Shown piece after piece: positions 25,301 through 36,300 of a stretch of 64,000 nt of DNA; positions within the stretch are counted from its first letter, which is position 1; each line of letters opens with the position of its first letter. The DNA comes from Macrostomum hystrix. Lineage: Eukaryota; Platyhelminthes; Macrostomidae. Position numbers and translations under genes: made by a program. The stretch lies in the NCBI GenBank assembly GCA_950097015.1, contig CATNEN010000029.1, forward strand, positions 3,305,501 to 3,369,500, written 5' to 3'. Below the pieces are notes generated by a model. It saw nothing but the letters and a program-made list of their open reading frames with translations, was not told where the DNA came from and did no database searches.

Positions 25301-27960
25301 CATTGTAGATTAAAGAGACGTCATTGTAGATTAAAGAGACGTCATTGTAGATTGGAAAGACGTCATTGCATGTTGGGTAGAGACGACAAATAATGAGTTG
25401 AATTTCTGGGCGTTTTAAAATATGCCTGCGTGTCATTCGAAAAAATGCTGCTCTTTAATTTATTTTCTTATTTTCAAAGCCTCTGTCTGAAGATCAAACG
25501 ACTTCAACGTATTTTTTCGCAAGCCTCTAATTAAGCTACATCAGGGAAGAGGCGTAACTTTAGAGATATGGGTATGAGGCCTCTCGACTATTCATTCGAC
25601 AGAACTCCTAGGGAAGCAATTAAAAAAGAGACACTTGTTGAGGTCTCAATTTGCCTGTGTTAAATCTTCCTCACTGAAATTTCAAGTGTTTCGATACAAT
25701 TACAAAGCAGGGCAATGGGCAGCTAAAGCTAGTAAAAATCTACCTGAACGCAACTGACACCTCTTAGAAAGATAACTCTAAACATGCTCTTAGAATTATT
25801 CTCTCTGCTATTGCTCTCGATTATTTTTAGACTTCTCTTGAATGCGAAGCATTGAGAACAGTCCTTTGTAAAAATGAGAATAATCAAAGGGCTGTCCTCA
25901 GTGCGCCTCGCAGCTCAGACTAGGGATCGACAATTTGAAGACCCGAAATACATAAATGCATAATCATTTTTCAACAAGTGGCATAAAATATTTTTACCAG
26001 CTCGGATACAGATCGAAAACAGGCAATTTACATCGCACTTCAGGTTGGGGAGGCCAGAGCTCTGTACAATCTGGGCAATGTGCACCACGCCCACGGCAAG
26101 CACACCGGGCGCGTTCAGCAGGCTGACCCCGGAGAACTCGCCAGCCCTGTGCGCGAGCTGCTCTGCCGGGCCGCCGACTACTATTCTCAGAATTTGGTCA
26201 TTGTGCGCGAGCTGGACGATCGAGCCGGAGTTGGACGGGCCTGTGGCAACCTGGGCAACACTCATTACTTGCTTGGAAATTTCCAGGTACAGAGGAATAG
26301 GATTAACTGGGAGGGTTGAGTTGCGGAGCGGGCGAGGGGTGAGTACTTCTCGCACTAAGGGGTGCAGCCGTGGGCAATTTGCGCCAATGAGGGTGTACAC
26401 TGCCTATGAGAAAGTCTGGGTAGATGTACAACTATACCACTGCCCTCAGCACTCCAGCTAAAAGGAAAATACCATGCTACCTGTGAGGAAACTCACGAAA
26501 TTAGCCTGAGAAAGAATCTCTTACACAAACTAAACATGGTACACGAATTGTATTCACAGGCTGCCATTCGATACCACACTGAACGCCTGGCCATAGCCAA
26601 GGAGTTTGGCGATCGTGGCGCCGAGCGGCGCGCCCACAGCAACCTGGGCAACGCGCACATCCTGCTAGGCGAACTCGAAGCCGCCGCTGATCACTACAAA
26701 CGGTGCCTCAGTCTGGCCAGACAGCTGGCTGAGCCCGCGTTGGAGGCCCAGGCCTGCTACTCACTGGGCAACACCTGCACCCTGATGAGAGAGTACCGCC
26801 TGGCCATAGACTATCACGCAAGGCACCTGCGCATTGCGGAGCAGCTGGCTGACCGGGTTGGTGAGGCTCGCGCCTGCTGGTCACTCGGAAACGCGCACGC
26901 TGCATTTGGCGAGCATGCAGTAGCTGCTGAATACGCCGAACGTCATCTAGCATTGTCTGAGGAGCTCGGCGATGAAGCCGGAGCCGCCACCGCGCGTTTA
27001 AACCTTGCAGATCTACGACGACTAATCGCCTCTTCGGTGGCGTCTTCATCATCGGCTTCGGCGTCGGCCACTGGCGGAAATGCATCGGGCGACTTTGCCG
27101 CCTCACCCAGCATTGCTCGGCCGTCGTCAGCTGTTTGTGTGGTCGTCAGCGGAGTCAGCAACATCAGCGGCAGCCCTGAGGGCGGCGTCCGAATCGCTAC
27201 ATCAGCGATTGTCGACGAGGAGCTGTGTCGACGACGTACCGAGCTGGAGATCGAAGGCCCAAACCTGGCCAGGGCCAGCTCCGAGTCCAGCGGACTCGGC
27301 AACTACGAAGGTATGGGCAGTGGCTCCCATCCGCCGGATCTGGAGGCATTCTGGGATCTGGTCTCCTACCTGCAGAGCCGCCGCATGGACGAGCAGCGAT
27401 GCCTAGCGCCACAGACGATCACCGCTCAGCAGGATGCCTTCCTGGACATGCTGGCCGGTGTGCAGGGCTCTCGCATGAACGACCAGCGGGCCACTCTGCC
27501 GCCGGCAACGTCCGTGGCGCCACATTTTCCCGGCCTGCGCGGCGATGGACCGCCAGTGCCGCTGGGTGCCGCTGCAGCTGCTGCCGCCGCCGCCGCCGCC
27601 GCTGCAGCTGCCGCCGCTGCAGCCGCAGCTGCCGTAGCTGCCGGAGGCTCTGTCAAAGAGAACCTCCTGCCAGACGATGCGTTCTTTGACATGCTGATGC
27701 GGTGTCAGGCCACTCGACTCGACGAGCAGCGAACGACCCTGCCGCCACCGCCTCCACCGTCCGAACCGGCGCGCGACCCGATGCTGGCTGCGGCGGATTC
27801 GACGAACGGCGGCGTTGAAGGCGGCGGCGGTGGCTGCGGCGGCGGTCGCCCATCAGCGCCAACAGTGCCTGAAGACGACGTTTTCGGTCAGATCGCTCGC
27901 CACCGGCCTACGGGCAGCCGACTGTTTGGCAAGCTCAGCCTAAAAAAGAAACGCCACTAA
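22375..27960 (+). CDS. GPSM2: GPSM2/LGN (Pins): TPR and GoLoco G-protein signalling modulator
   Basis: Cortical scaffold that binds GDP-bound G-alpha-i through GoLoco motifs and NuMA/Inscuteable through TPRs to orient the mitotic spindle. Four exons, 22,375-22,658, 22,848-22,983, 26,044-26,286 and 26,560-27,960, join in phase and encode 687 residues (human GPSM2 684). The first in-frame ATG after an upstream stop at 22,234 is 22,375. TPRs span about residues 25-375, with the LGN signatures CLELALEGERLCKAG, YSQLGNAHFY, SGNLGNTLKVLG and GNLGNTHYLLGNF. GoLoco motifs lie near 481-503 (FWDLVSYLQSRRMDEQR), 513-535 (FLDMLAGVQGSRMNDQR) and 592-615 (FFDMLMRCQATRLDEQR). A fourth, near 659-680, is degenerate. 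An alanine run of more than 20 sits between GoLoco 2 and 3. GPSM1/AGS3 is the alternative name for the same family. Confidence 0.96.
23015..23548. repeat. 16-bp pyrimidine minisatellite (GPSM2 intron 2)
   Basis: Unit CTCTCCCCTGTCTCAT with CTAAT, CCCGTG and CTCCTG variants, about 32 copies, starting some 30 bp after the exon-2 donor. Confidence 0.93.
24345..25368. repeat. 21-bp minisatellite (GPSM2 intron 2)
   Basis: Unit AGAGACGTCATTGTAGATTAA, irregular from 24,345 to 24,700 and nearly homogeneous from there to 25,365. Each unit contains GACGTC, a palindrome. The 255-codon antisense frame with repeated SLIYNDV is an artefact of the period. Confidence 0.95.
26325..26440 (+). mobile_element. 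SINE-B tail fragment (GPSM2 intron 3)
   Basis: GCAATTTGCGCCAATGAGGG and GTGTACACTGCCTATGAGAA match the middle of the SINE-B family as seen at 33,600-33,690. The head is absent. Confidence 0.6.
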
Positions 27961-29380
27961 AGACTTTTTAGTAAGCTGTAAATGTTATTTTTTATTCGAC
28001 TCGTGACTATGGCAGTAATATTATGCTTAACAGGTGAAATTAGAAGGAATATGTTCAGGATTGCCTGTGGTCGATTGTAATATTTTCTATTTTAAATTCA
28101 CTGAAAAGCTAAAAGGGTGTTGAATAATTTGATAAAATTTTCATGCTATATCGTTTCTTTAGATAAAAGTGTATTTTTTCGTCATAGTTGTTGACCCAAA
28201 AGCCTTTTTTCTAGTTGCGGTTGAAACCGCTAAGTGATCAAACGTACGTTATCTTTTCCGTCGCGAAATCTGAAGATTTAAAAAATGAAAAGGCGTTTTT
28301 GCATTCGCAAAAAATAGTATTACATATTACTAATTACACCTCGCTCTTTATTAAACTACATATCATATTGCTAATCTTAACTGGATAAAAATGATTATAA
28401 TTTTCAAACGCATTCCCGTCTATTTTCATTGCCTGTTGCTTTAACTATCTACATTTTTATGCTTTTTATGATACACTAATGTCATCCATAACAATTCTGT
28501 TGTAAAACTTAATTAGTTATATTGTGTTGCCGAACTGCCTTTTTTGTGAAGAGTAAGAAAACAGTAATGCTTTCATTTCAGCAAAACAAAATCCGATGGT
28601 AGTGAGACAATGACCAAGATTAGCTTTCTAATTATTTCTGGGTGATATTTTGATAATTTTGTGGTAAGATGAAATCTATCTGGCAAAGTTTTTGTAATCT
28701 GCAATTGTGCCCCTACGTCTACTTAAATCTATATTTTGCTTACTGATGCAAAGCAGTTTTGTCCCGATTTAGAAAATGCTCGTCGACAGTTCGGTGAGCA
28801 ATTTTTATTTGTGCAGTTTGTGAAAATAGTATATAGTAAATGATTGTGTCTGCAATGTCCTTTTTGTCCATACTTTTATATCCTTGAACATAAAAGATAT
28901 ATATCTAAGTTCAAATATATCCTGTTTTGTTTATCTGGTTCAAAATCAGCTTTCATGACTTGATAAGTCCACGATTTTATGCCTAGCATTGGCGGATTAT
29001 TCTACTTTTAGTAGCGTCGACGCGCTCGAAATTATGAATCTCTATAAAATATAAAATTCTTAAACGGATAATAATTTATGAACCCGAAAATTAGGAAAGA
29101 CTAATTTCAAAGTAAGCACACTTAAAAACCAAAAATTTTATTCGTATAGTTATCTATCGGACATAAAAACAAAATACATGTAGGAGCCTGCTATCACTAA
29201 TCACTTAGACTTGTTATGGCATTTTCACCGGGCCACGGCCAGGGACTTGTATATAGTTTTATTTTGGTACTCGTTCGAAAAAATATAGAACTTTTTATAC
29301 GTTCAATTGAAGCTTAAATTAAGCTATAAGCCTTTATAGAAATCCATGAAAGGGTCGTTCCAAATAAAAAAGTTATTCGA
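27961..29380. other. AT-rich spacer after GPSM2
   Basis: No exon or repeat is recognised. No AATAAA is visible close to the stop, so the transcript end is not defined. Confidence 0.5.
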
Positions 29381-29453
29381 CGACCACGCCAGGACTCGAA
29401 CCTGGAATCTTCTGATCCGTAGTCAGACGCGTTATCCATTGCGCCACGCGGCC
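29381..29453 (-). tRNA. tRNA-Arg(ACG)
   Basis: The 73-nt minus-strand sequence folds as a cloverleaf. The acceptor stem GGCCGCG pairs with CGTGGTC using G-U pairs, and the D region is TGGCGCAATGGATAA. The anticodon loop CTACGGA carries ACG, and the T arm is CCAGG-TTCGAGT-CCTGG. It has the standard arginine-ACG body (CGCGTCTGACTACGGATCAG). A T-run lies just downstream on the minus strand (plus 29,366-29,371, AAAAAA) as a Pol III terminator. No intron. Confidence 0.97.
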
Positions 29454-30754
29454 TCTTACAAATTGGGTGTCGGGGAGCAAATTATATAATTATTAAGACC
29501 CTAACTTTGCTTAACTACAGAAAAGTAAGCGTTTAAACCTTCAGCGTCGGTTAATGTTTTTATTCTGGTGGTAAGTGTATTTCTTTGTTTTGTAACAAAA
29601 AATGCTATTTTTTGCAAGACTGGCATTAGCAACTCCTCTACTACAAAACTCAGCGAAGACCCAAAAATTGTCAAGATTCATTGGTGGTCAAAAATAATTA
29701 AATTCTTAATGCATATATGTTATCTTCCAATTTCTCTGAATTAGATTATATTTATTCCAATAAAAATAATCAAGATAGCACTGGTATCCAAAAAACCTGC
29801 CGTCTACCATTTAAAGATCTGCATATAGCAAATGAATATGGAGCTAGGCGACCAGCGGTGTAGTCTGTCATTGTCTGGGAGTCATAGTCGACCATCCACA
29901 CGTACAATAAGCTAATAGGGGTGCCGGGGTGTATGAGTTATGAACTATGATCATACTGTCAGGGGTGTCGTGACGTGATGTTATCATGCCGCGCTGGCTG
30001 ATGACCCCCTTGCCTACTACGCCACTTTCAGAAAGTTTCGGTCACGGAAATTTCCCCAAGTAAACATAGGCAATAAATTATAATGTCGTTTGTATGCACA
30101 TGCCCGGCAATCAAAGGAGAAATGAAATAAGTACGTCTTGCCAAATAAGATCGAGGAAAGGAGTTGGCTAGCTCAGATTTACCGAACTGTATCGCTAAAA
30201 TCATGAGCAGTGAAATAATCAATTTGAATATACTCAGAATCAGTTCAATCCGTTATTGACTAAGTAAATATCTGATCAAGCAGTCAATCAGCGTCATAAC
30301 TGGACAATCAGCCGGCGTGAACTCATTGATGTGAGTTTTAATGGCTCTCTACTTGAAGTAGGCTTAAACTATTTGAAGTAGGTAGTTTGTTAACAAAGTA
30401 AAATATTAAACATCGTTGCCAGAAATACTTCGATCGCTATTTGTTAGTTGTTCGATGAATCTATTCGATAACAACTTTCAACTGACGCCAATTCTTGTTT
30501 AAGGGCTGAAATTCAGAAATTTCTCATGCGCTGCTAAACTTAGTTCATAAAATTAATAGTTTTTGCATTTTTCTAAACATATCGCTTCACCTGTTTAATC
30601 GCTTCAACAGAAGTGACAACTTTTACTTAATCATAGATAGTTATAGTTATTCACTAATAATCAAAGCAAAACATTTCGAACTCACCCTTTATGATGTCCT
30701 TCCAGCTGCAGCTAGCTCGTGCTGTATTTCGCTTATTATCTCAAATTCTCAATC
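29454..30754. other. Unassigned spacer between the tRNA gene and a candidate exon
   Basis: Mostly AT-rich. A short GC-richer patch at 29,840-30,010 (GGGGTGCCGGGGTGTATGAG) has no recognised identity. Confidence 0.5.
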
Positions 30755-31006
30755 TTAATTTGAGACAGACAGCTGTTCTTCAGTAGCTAGCAACTGAGTA
30801 CTTGAAGAACTCAATCTGTCGAACTGAGACTCAAAGGCTTCGCCTCTACCCGACCTGCCATAGTGGTCCCATGATGGCTGGCGGTCGCTGCGCTCACTGG
30901 AGACAGTGCTGGCATCTGAACTTCTTTTTAGGTCCTTGCATCCTTTTTCCATTGCATAAGCGTTGTCCTTGAGAAGTAAGCCCTCGAGCATTGAGGACAT
31001 AGCAGC
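30755..31006 (-). CDS. Candidate terminal exon, unknown product
   Basis: An 81-codon minus-strand frame with ATG at 31,000 and stop at 30,755-30,757. A good 3' splice site (TTTATTTTAGCCTTATATAG) lies just upstream at about 31,007, so this may be the last exon of a longer gene. The composition is protein-like: serine-rich, with charged stretches such as KGCKDLKRSSD and FESQFDRLSSSS. I do not recognise a family. No partner exon is identifiable upstream, where a tRNA gene and a decayed retrotransposon lie. It could also be a fortuitous frame. Confidence 0.35.
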   Translation of the reverse strand, partial: AAMSSMLEGLLLKDNAYAMEKGCKDLKRSSDASTVSSERSDRQPSWDHYGRSGRGEAFESQFDRLSSSSTQLLATEEQLSVSN

Positions 31007-31065
31007 TATATAAGGCTAAAATAAATTTTAAATGATTCGAAGTGATACAAATACAAAACTATTCC

Positions 31066-31138
31066 TACCCGTGACGGGACTCGAACCCGCAATCTTCTAC
31101 TTAGGAGGCAGACGCCTTATCCATTAGGCCACACGGGC
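31066..31138 (-). tRNA. tRNA-Arg(CCT)
   Basis: The 73-nt minus-strand gene has acceptor GCCCGTG/CACGGGT, D arm GGCCTAATGGATAAGGC, anticodon loop CTCCTAA with CCT, and T arm GCGGG-TTCGAGT-CCCGT. The body matches the usual metazoan arginine-CCT pattern. TTTT follows within 10 nt on the minus strand. No intron. Confidence 0.97.
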
Positions 31139-31375
31139 TCAGCTCAAGACGCAATTCTGCTCTCAATTTATACTCCGACGGATTTCTATTTGCGTACTTT
31201 CATTATACTACTGTAAGTAAGGCTTGTAGAATGTCTAGCTTCTAAGCGGAGGTTAATCAACGACAGATAGATGTCAACACTTACTTGAGAGCTTGATCTC
31301 TCTCCGAAGTTGCGTTTAGAGGAAGTGTTTGCGATCAATTTGCGATCAAACTCGAACAGCAAAGTTTTAACTTTA

Positions 31376-32330
31376 TCAGCGGTAGAAAAACGGCGGGGTC
31401 CAGCACTCTGATTGGTCGGCGAGGGAGATGGGGGTTGGTGTGCAGGCGTGCATCGGTGTACGTGTTGGTAGTGGGTATGAGGGGCTGGTGTACAGGCAGC
31501 CAGGTGTGCTGCACAGTGTCGAAGCGCAACGGTGTAGCGTGAAAAATTTTGGCTGCGTGAGATGCCTAATTTGTTGAGATGGACATCGCATCTTTCCCTG
31601 ACTGGATCCTGATCGGCAACAGGACTTAAAGTGACCGACCCGGTGGCAGCGCAGGCAGGTCTTGTCCTTCTCTGGACATTCAGGAGCGCGGGCGGCGTGC
31701 CCGCGGCCATTCCGCAGTTGCCGCATTGTGAGTCCGAGCTGGACTTCTGCGGCGTCGCGTGCTTGGGTCCCTTGCGTGTAGGACGCCAGCAGGACTCCAA
31801 GGAGCGGGACTCCGCAGCTCCTTGTCGCTCTTGCCCTCACCCAGCCTCTTGACGTCCTTAATGACAGATTCTTCTTGAATCGCCAAGGACATGGCTGTCT
31901 CTAACTCGAGCACCTTCTCCGTGAGCAGGCGTTCTCGCGGATGTGCGGCGAATGGAGAATCGAGTTGACTCTCGATGATATATGGTCCCTGATAATCTGG
32001 TCTCGAAGACCGCCGTATTCGCAATCTGCTGCGAGTTCTCGAAGGGCGTCAACGAACAGGCTGATTGACTCGCCTGGCATCTTGGCTCGTGACTTGAATC
32101 TGTAGCTGTTGCTGATGGTGCTGAACAAAGATGGCTTTCAGCTGTGACACCAGCTTGTCGTATAGGTGTTGACATCCGTCGCAGGCAGATTCCTCAGCGA
32201 GTTGACTCGCTGGCCCTCCTCACCCAGCGGATAGATGAGAATGGCCTTCTTCCGTGCATCCGATGCTTCAATTAGATCCAACGGTTTCAAAGGCGTGTGT
32301 GGCTGTCCTGGGTGGGCGAGAAACACGCGT
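31376..32330 (-). pseudogene. Degenerate retrotransposon gag with CCHC zinc knuckles
   Basis: Minus-strand pieces in different frames resemble an LTR-retrotransposon gag. Capsid-like parts include KKAILIYPLGEEGQRV (about 32,230) and FKSRAKMPGESISLFVDALR (about 32,050-32,100), followed by LRDQIIRDHI. Further downstream are a first knuckle remnant and CLRCHRVGHFKSCC (about 31,625-31,665), a CX2CX4HX4C knuckle. At least three frameshifts break the frame. No protease, reverse transcriptase or LTR was found nearby. A Ty3/gypsy-like origin is likely but unproven. Confidence 0.7.
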
Positions 32331-32450
32331 GTGGCTCGGATATACTCAGGCTCATCGCCATGTCGTGCTGAGGCAGCGTGGCCAAATGAAAAACGGAGCA
32401 GTATAAAGAAGGTGGAAAGGAACGTAAGGCTTGAAAGGCCTACGCGCACT

Positions 32451-32493
32451 CAGGGACAACTAAAAACCCTTAAAAGGGTTTTAGTTGTCCCTG
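32451..32493. repeat. Near-perfect 43-bp palindrome
   Basis: The arm CAGGGACAACTAAAAACCCT (32,451-32,470) and its reverse complement (32,475-32,493, one T shorter) are separated by TAAA. It could form a 19-bp hairpin. It lies just upstream (in minus orientation) of the gag remnant. Confidence 0.85.
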
Positions 32494-33317
32494 CGCGCAC
32501 TGTTATACATTTAAACTGTCAAGACTGTCACGTCAACAACCAACCCCCACCCTAACCTAGACCGGTCTGGGACAGACAGTAAAACCCCCCAGCCCATCAC
32601 AACGCGCCACGTGCGCTTGCACTCTAGGCGGCATGCAAGCCGCATACACAACAATCAGTAGATTGATCTTCAGCAAATCATGCAGGTATAGTTTATTCGA
32701 TATTGACCAGACTAGAAAGATAATCGATCGCAATGGTTAAATAAAGTTTTTACATTACAATCGATCAGTGACAAGTTAGCTTTAAACTACACGATAATTA
32801 AAAAAGTTTAAGTAAAACCGTTCATTGAGTTCATCGATTAAAATAAATATTTTAGATAAAGTAGCTGCTAAATGTGAGAATATATATATGCTTACTTAAG
32901 AAAAGCATTTCAAACAATTTTGGGCAGATTTTATTAATTAAAAAATACCATATTTGTGCACTGCACGTATACTCCTTTTCCTGCAAAATGAAGCACTAAA
33001 CTACTATTTCGACATGTAAATTTTATATGAAAAAATAATTTTAATTTTATTAAAGATAATCAATCTAGCTATCTTTATAAACCTAGAGAAATTTAAATGT
33101 AATCTAGAACAACTTCAGTCTCCTACTAGATCTTGATTTGTTGGTGAAGTAGATAGGCCTAGGCCTAGTAGAGTAAACTTTCACTTAGAATTTAGATATA
33201 TATAGGCCTATCGACTTTGTACTTATAATTCTATCAAAAGTACAAAATTTGCAAAGCATAAATCTAAAAGCTAAATAAATCCTGAATTACTGGCTGTGAG
33301 TTCTATATTTATAAACT
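32494..33317. other. AT-rich spacer upstream of HINT3
   Basis: No coding or repeat feature recognised. Confidence 0.5.
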
Positions 33318-36300
33318 ATGAGTAAACAACACCACTGTGTATTCTGTGATTATGTGTCTGGAGCATCACAAAATAGTGAAACAATAGTTTACAAGGTAAG
33401 CTAGGCCTACAGACTAGGCCTATGCCTATATAGCTAACTAGTTTTTGTACCTTTACTTGCCCTATGCTAAATTTATATTATTAGGGGGAGCAGAGCAGTT
33501 AACATTTTTGCTTTGCTTCTTGCGCCAAAGTCTCTGAGCTTAATTCCTTGGCAAGGCCACATTCATTTTGCGTGCGACCAGCTGTGGAGAGAAGACTTAG
33601 GGGCTTGTTGTGCAATTTAGATCCTTGAGGGCCAATCTCCAAATCACAGTGAAAGTGTACACTGCCTGACAATGAGAAAGTTAAGACAGATATACATACC
33701 TGTATGAGGGTCCCAGGTCATTTCGGTGACAAGACATTTTGGTGACAGTCATTTCGGTGACACAATTGGTCAGATTGGTGACAACTATTTTTGCACCTAA
33801 ATATGCTAAAAAACTGCCTTCCATTTTAACTATGCACACATATAAAATATTAATTAAATAATGCTAAAAGTATTAATAAGAAGCTGCATCGCTATGTTAA
33901 AGTCTGGGTTTTACTTTAAATGAGTTAAATTATTAAATTATTTAATGAGTAGGCCCTAGTCAATAGTTTCAATAGTTATTTGTTCCTAATTAAATGTGTA
34001 TAATAAACATTTTTCAAGTTTTGGATTGACAAGGCGAGTGCAGGCTTTAAGCAGCTGCTGGATCGTGGAAGGCTGTTTTCTTAGCATATTTAGGTGCAAA
34101 AATAGTTGTCACCGAACTGACCAATTCTGTCACCGAAATGACTGTCACCGAAATGTCTTGTCACCGAAATGACCTGGGACCCTGTATGAGCATGCAATGC
34201 ACCTACACAATATGTCAATATAGTATGGATATGTGCTTAGGAGTCAGCAAAATGGGCAGAATTGCCTCCTTCTGTTTTCATATGTGACTTTTGTTCTAAC
34301 ATATCTTTATCTATAAGCAAGCAATATATATACATAGAAACTTGCTGTCTATTATTATTAATCTATAATATTTGAACTGTTTTATTCTTCATACCAATTT
34401 ATCAGAGAATTTTTTATCTAAAGTAGGTTTCTGTATTGTTTTTTTAATTTGGCTAGCTTGTCTCTGACTATTTAATAGACCTAGGTCTTACTAGCTATTT
34501 ATTTGTTTAGCAATTGCTAGACAAGTAGGTATGTGTATAGGCATACATGCGTAACCTCCCAAATCTTAGCCGGCCGTGCGACTTAGTTTTTGCTCTCATT
34601 TGCGACTTAGTTCATTTCATTGCTATATTTACGACTTAGTTTGCTCTCATTTGCTCTCTTTTTTTCTCCCCTTTTTCCTTTTCTTCACGCCTTCCTTTTT
34701 TGTCCCTTGGTCCCCCCTTTGATTTTTTTGTGCTTGGTCTATTGGTTTTTGCGACTTACCTTGCTTGGCCCTCGTTTCACCCGGCCGGTTCGGCTGGGTC
34801 GGCTGGGTGTTGCGCATGTATGTGTATAGGCCCTATATAGGTGTGAGGACCCTAGGCCTATATATAATATATTAGCAAAAAAGTATTCATATCAGAATGA
34901 AAATGCTAGCTACCAAAATCATTTATGCCTAGCCTATCTAGTATAAAAGGGTAGCTAGTTAACAGTCACTCTAGTTAACAGTAAAAATAGATGCATGTAT
35001 ATTTATTCCCTATTGGAGCCAATAGAGGTTTTTGCAGACAGCGTCTGGCACGCTAGTGAAAAATTAGCTGCGCAGCTGCGCAGAAAGAAATTCCTGTCCG
35101 CACGGCTGCACTTTGTGTGTGTAAAGTTGTTGGAAGTATGTAGATGTATAACAAACAGTGCGCCCTTGTGCCCCTACAAGAATACATGCTCCGCAGTGCC
35201 TGAGTGTGAAAAGACAACCTTAGCTGTTCTAATTATAGAAATACACTATGGAGATAAAAAAGGTCATTTGGCAAATGCGTCCATATTTTTGCGAAATCAC
35301 CACGTATCTGTTCTATTTTTAGAAATACACTACGGAGATCAAAAAAGGTCTTTTGACATTTTTTTGTGAAATCAATTACTACATTGAGTCAGACTGAAGA
35401 TATATAGCAATTGCAGATTTGCACTATTTTTCTTGAAAACAACTGCGCACCTGCGCGCCTAGCCGGAGTGTCCGCAGCTTTTTTAAATTCGCTCCATTAG
35501 GGTATTTATTAGCAATAGCAAGATGACCAATAGCACTCTCTCTTACCACTGTCAACACAACTTGCAGTGCCCATCCACTAAATTTAATGAATTCAATAAA
35601 CTATGCTGCTGTTATTATATAGCTATTTTGATTTGGTAGATTATTAAATATTCAAATGTTTCACACTCAACAGACTGAGGAGTTGATTGTGTTTCGGGAT
35701 ATCCGGCCAGCTGCAAAGCATCATCTGTTGGCCTGTCCAACTAGGCACATACCAGATGCCAAGCATTTGACTAAGGCTGACTCAGCAATGCTAGAGGCTT
35801 TAGTTGAAGCTGGGCTTGGCGCTATTGAAAAGCTTGGTGGAAAACAAGAGGATACAAGGTGAGATTCTAATTAGGCACCCATAAGATGTGTTTCATTGAC
35901 AATTGTTAGCAAGTTTTTATTTCAAAAAGGTTAAACACAATTTGCATGCAGAATTGGAATTCACTGGCCTCCATTTTGCATTGTGAAGCACTTTCACATT
36001 CACCTAATTTGGCCCGAGTCGGACATGTCCTGGCTGTCAAGAATCATCTTTCGACCAAATTCTTATTGGTTCTGCACAGTGAGCTTGCTCAGATTTTCTA
36101 AAATGCATTTGTACTCCTCAACTCCTGAGTCATTCTCCTCGAAACCCACCTAATCCTCCTCGACACCCACCTCATCCTCCTTGAACCCACCTCATCCCCC
36201 TTGACACCCACATCACCCCCTTGACACCCACCTCATCCCCCTTGACGCCCACCTCATCCTCAATGAGACCTCTTTCTTATTAGCACGCATATTTTCCTCA

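Noticed and set aside
24669-25436. 255-codon SLIYNDV-repeat frame
   Set aside because: Artefact of the 21-bp array inside GPSM2 intron 2.
34995-35369. 124-codon frame
   Set aside because: Inside HINT3 intron 1, includes a tandem duplication, no recognisable domain.
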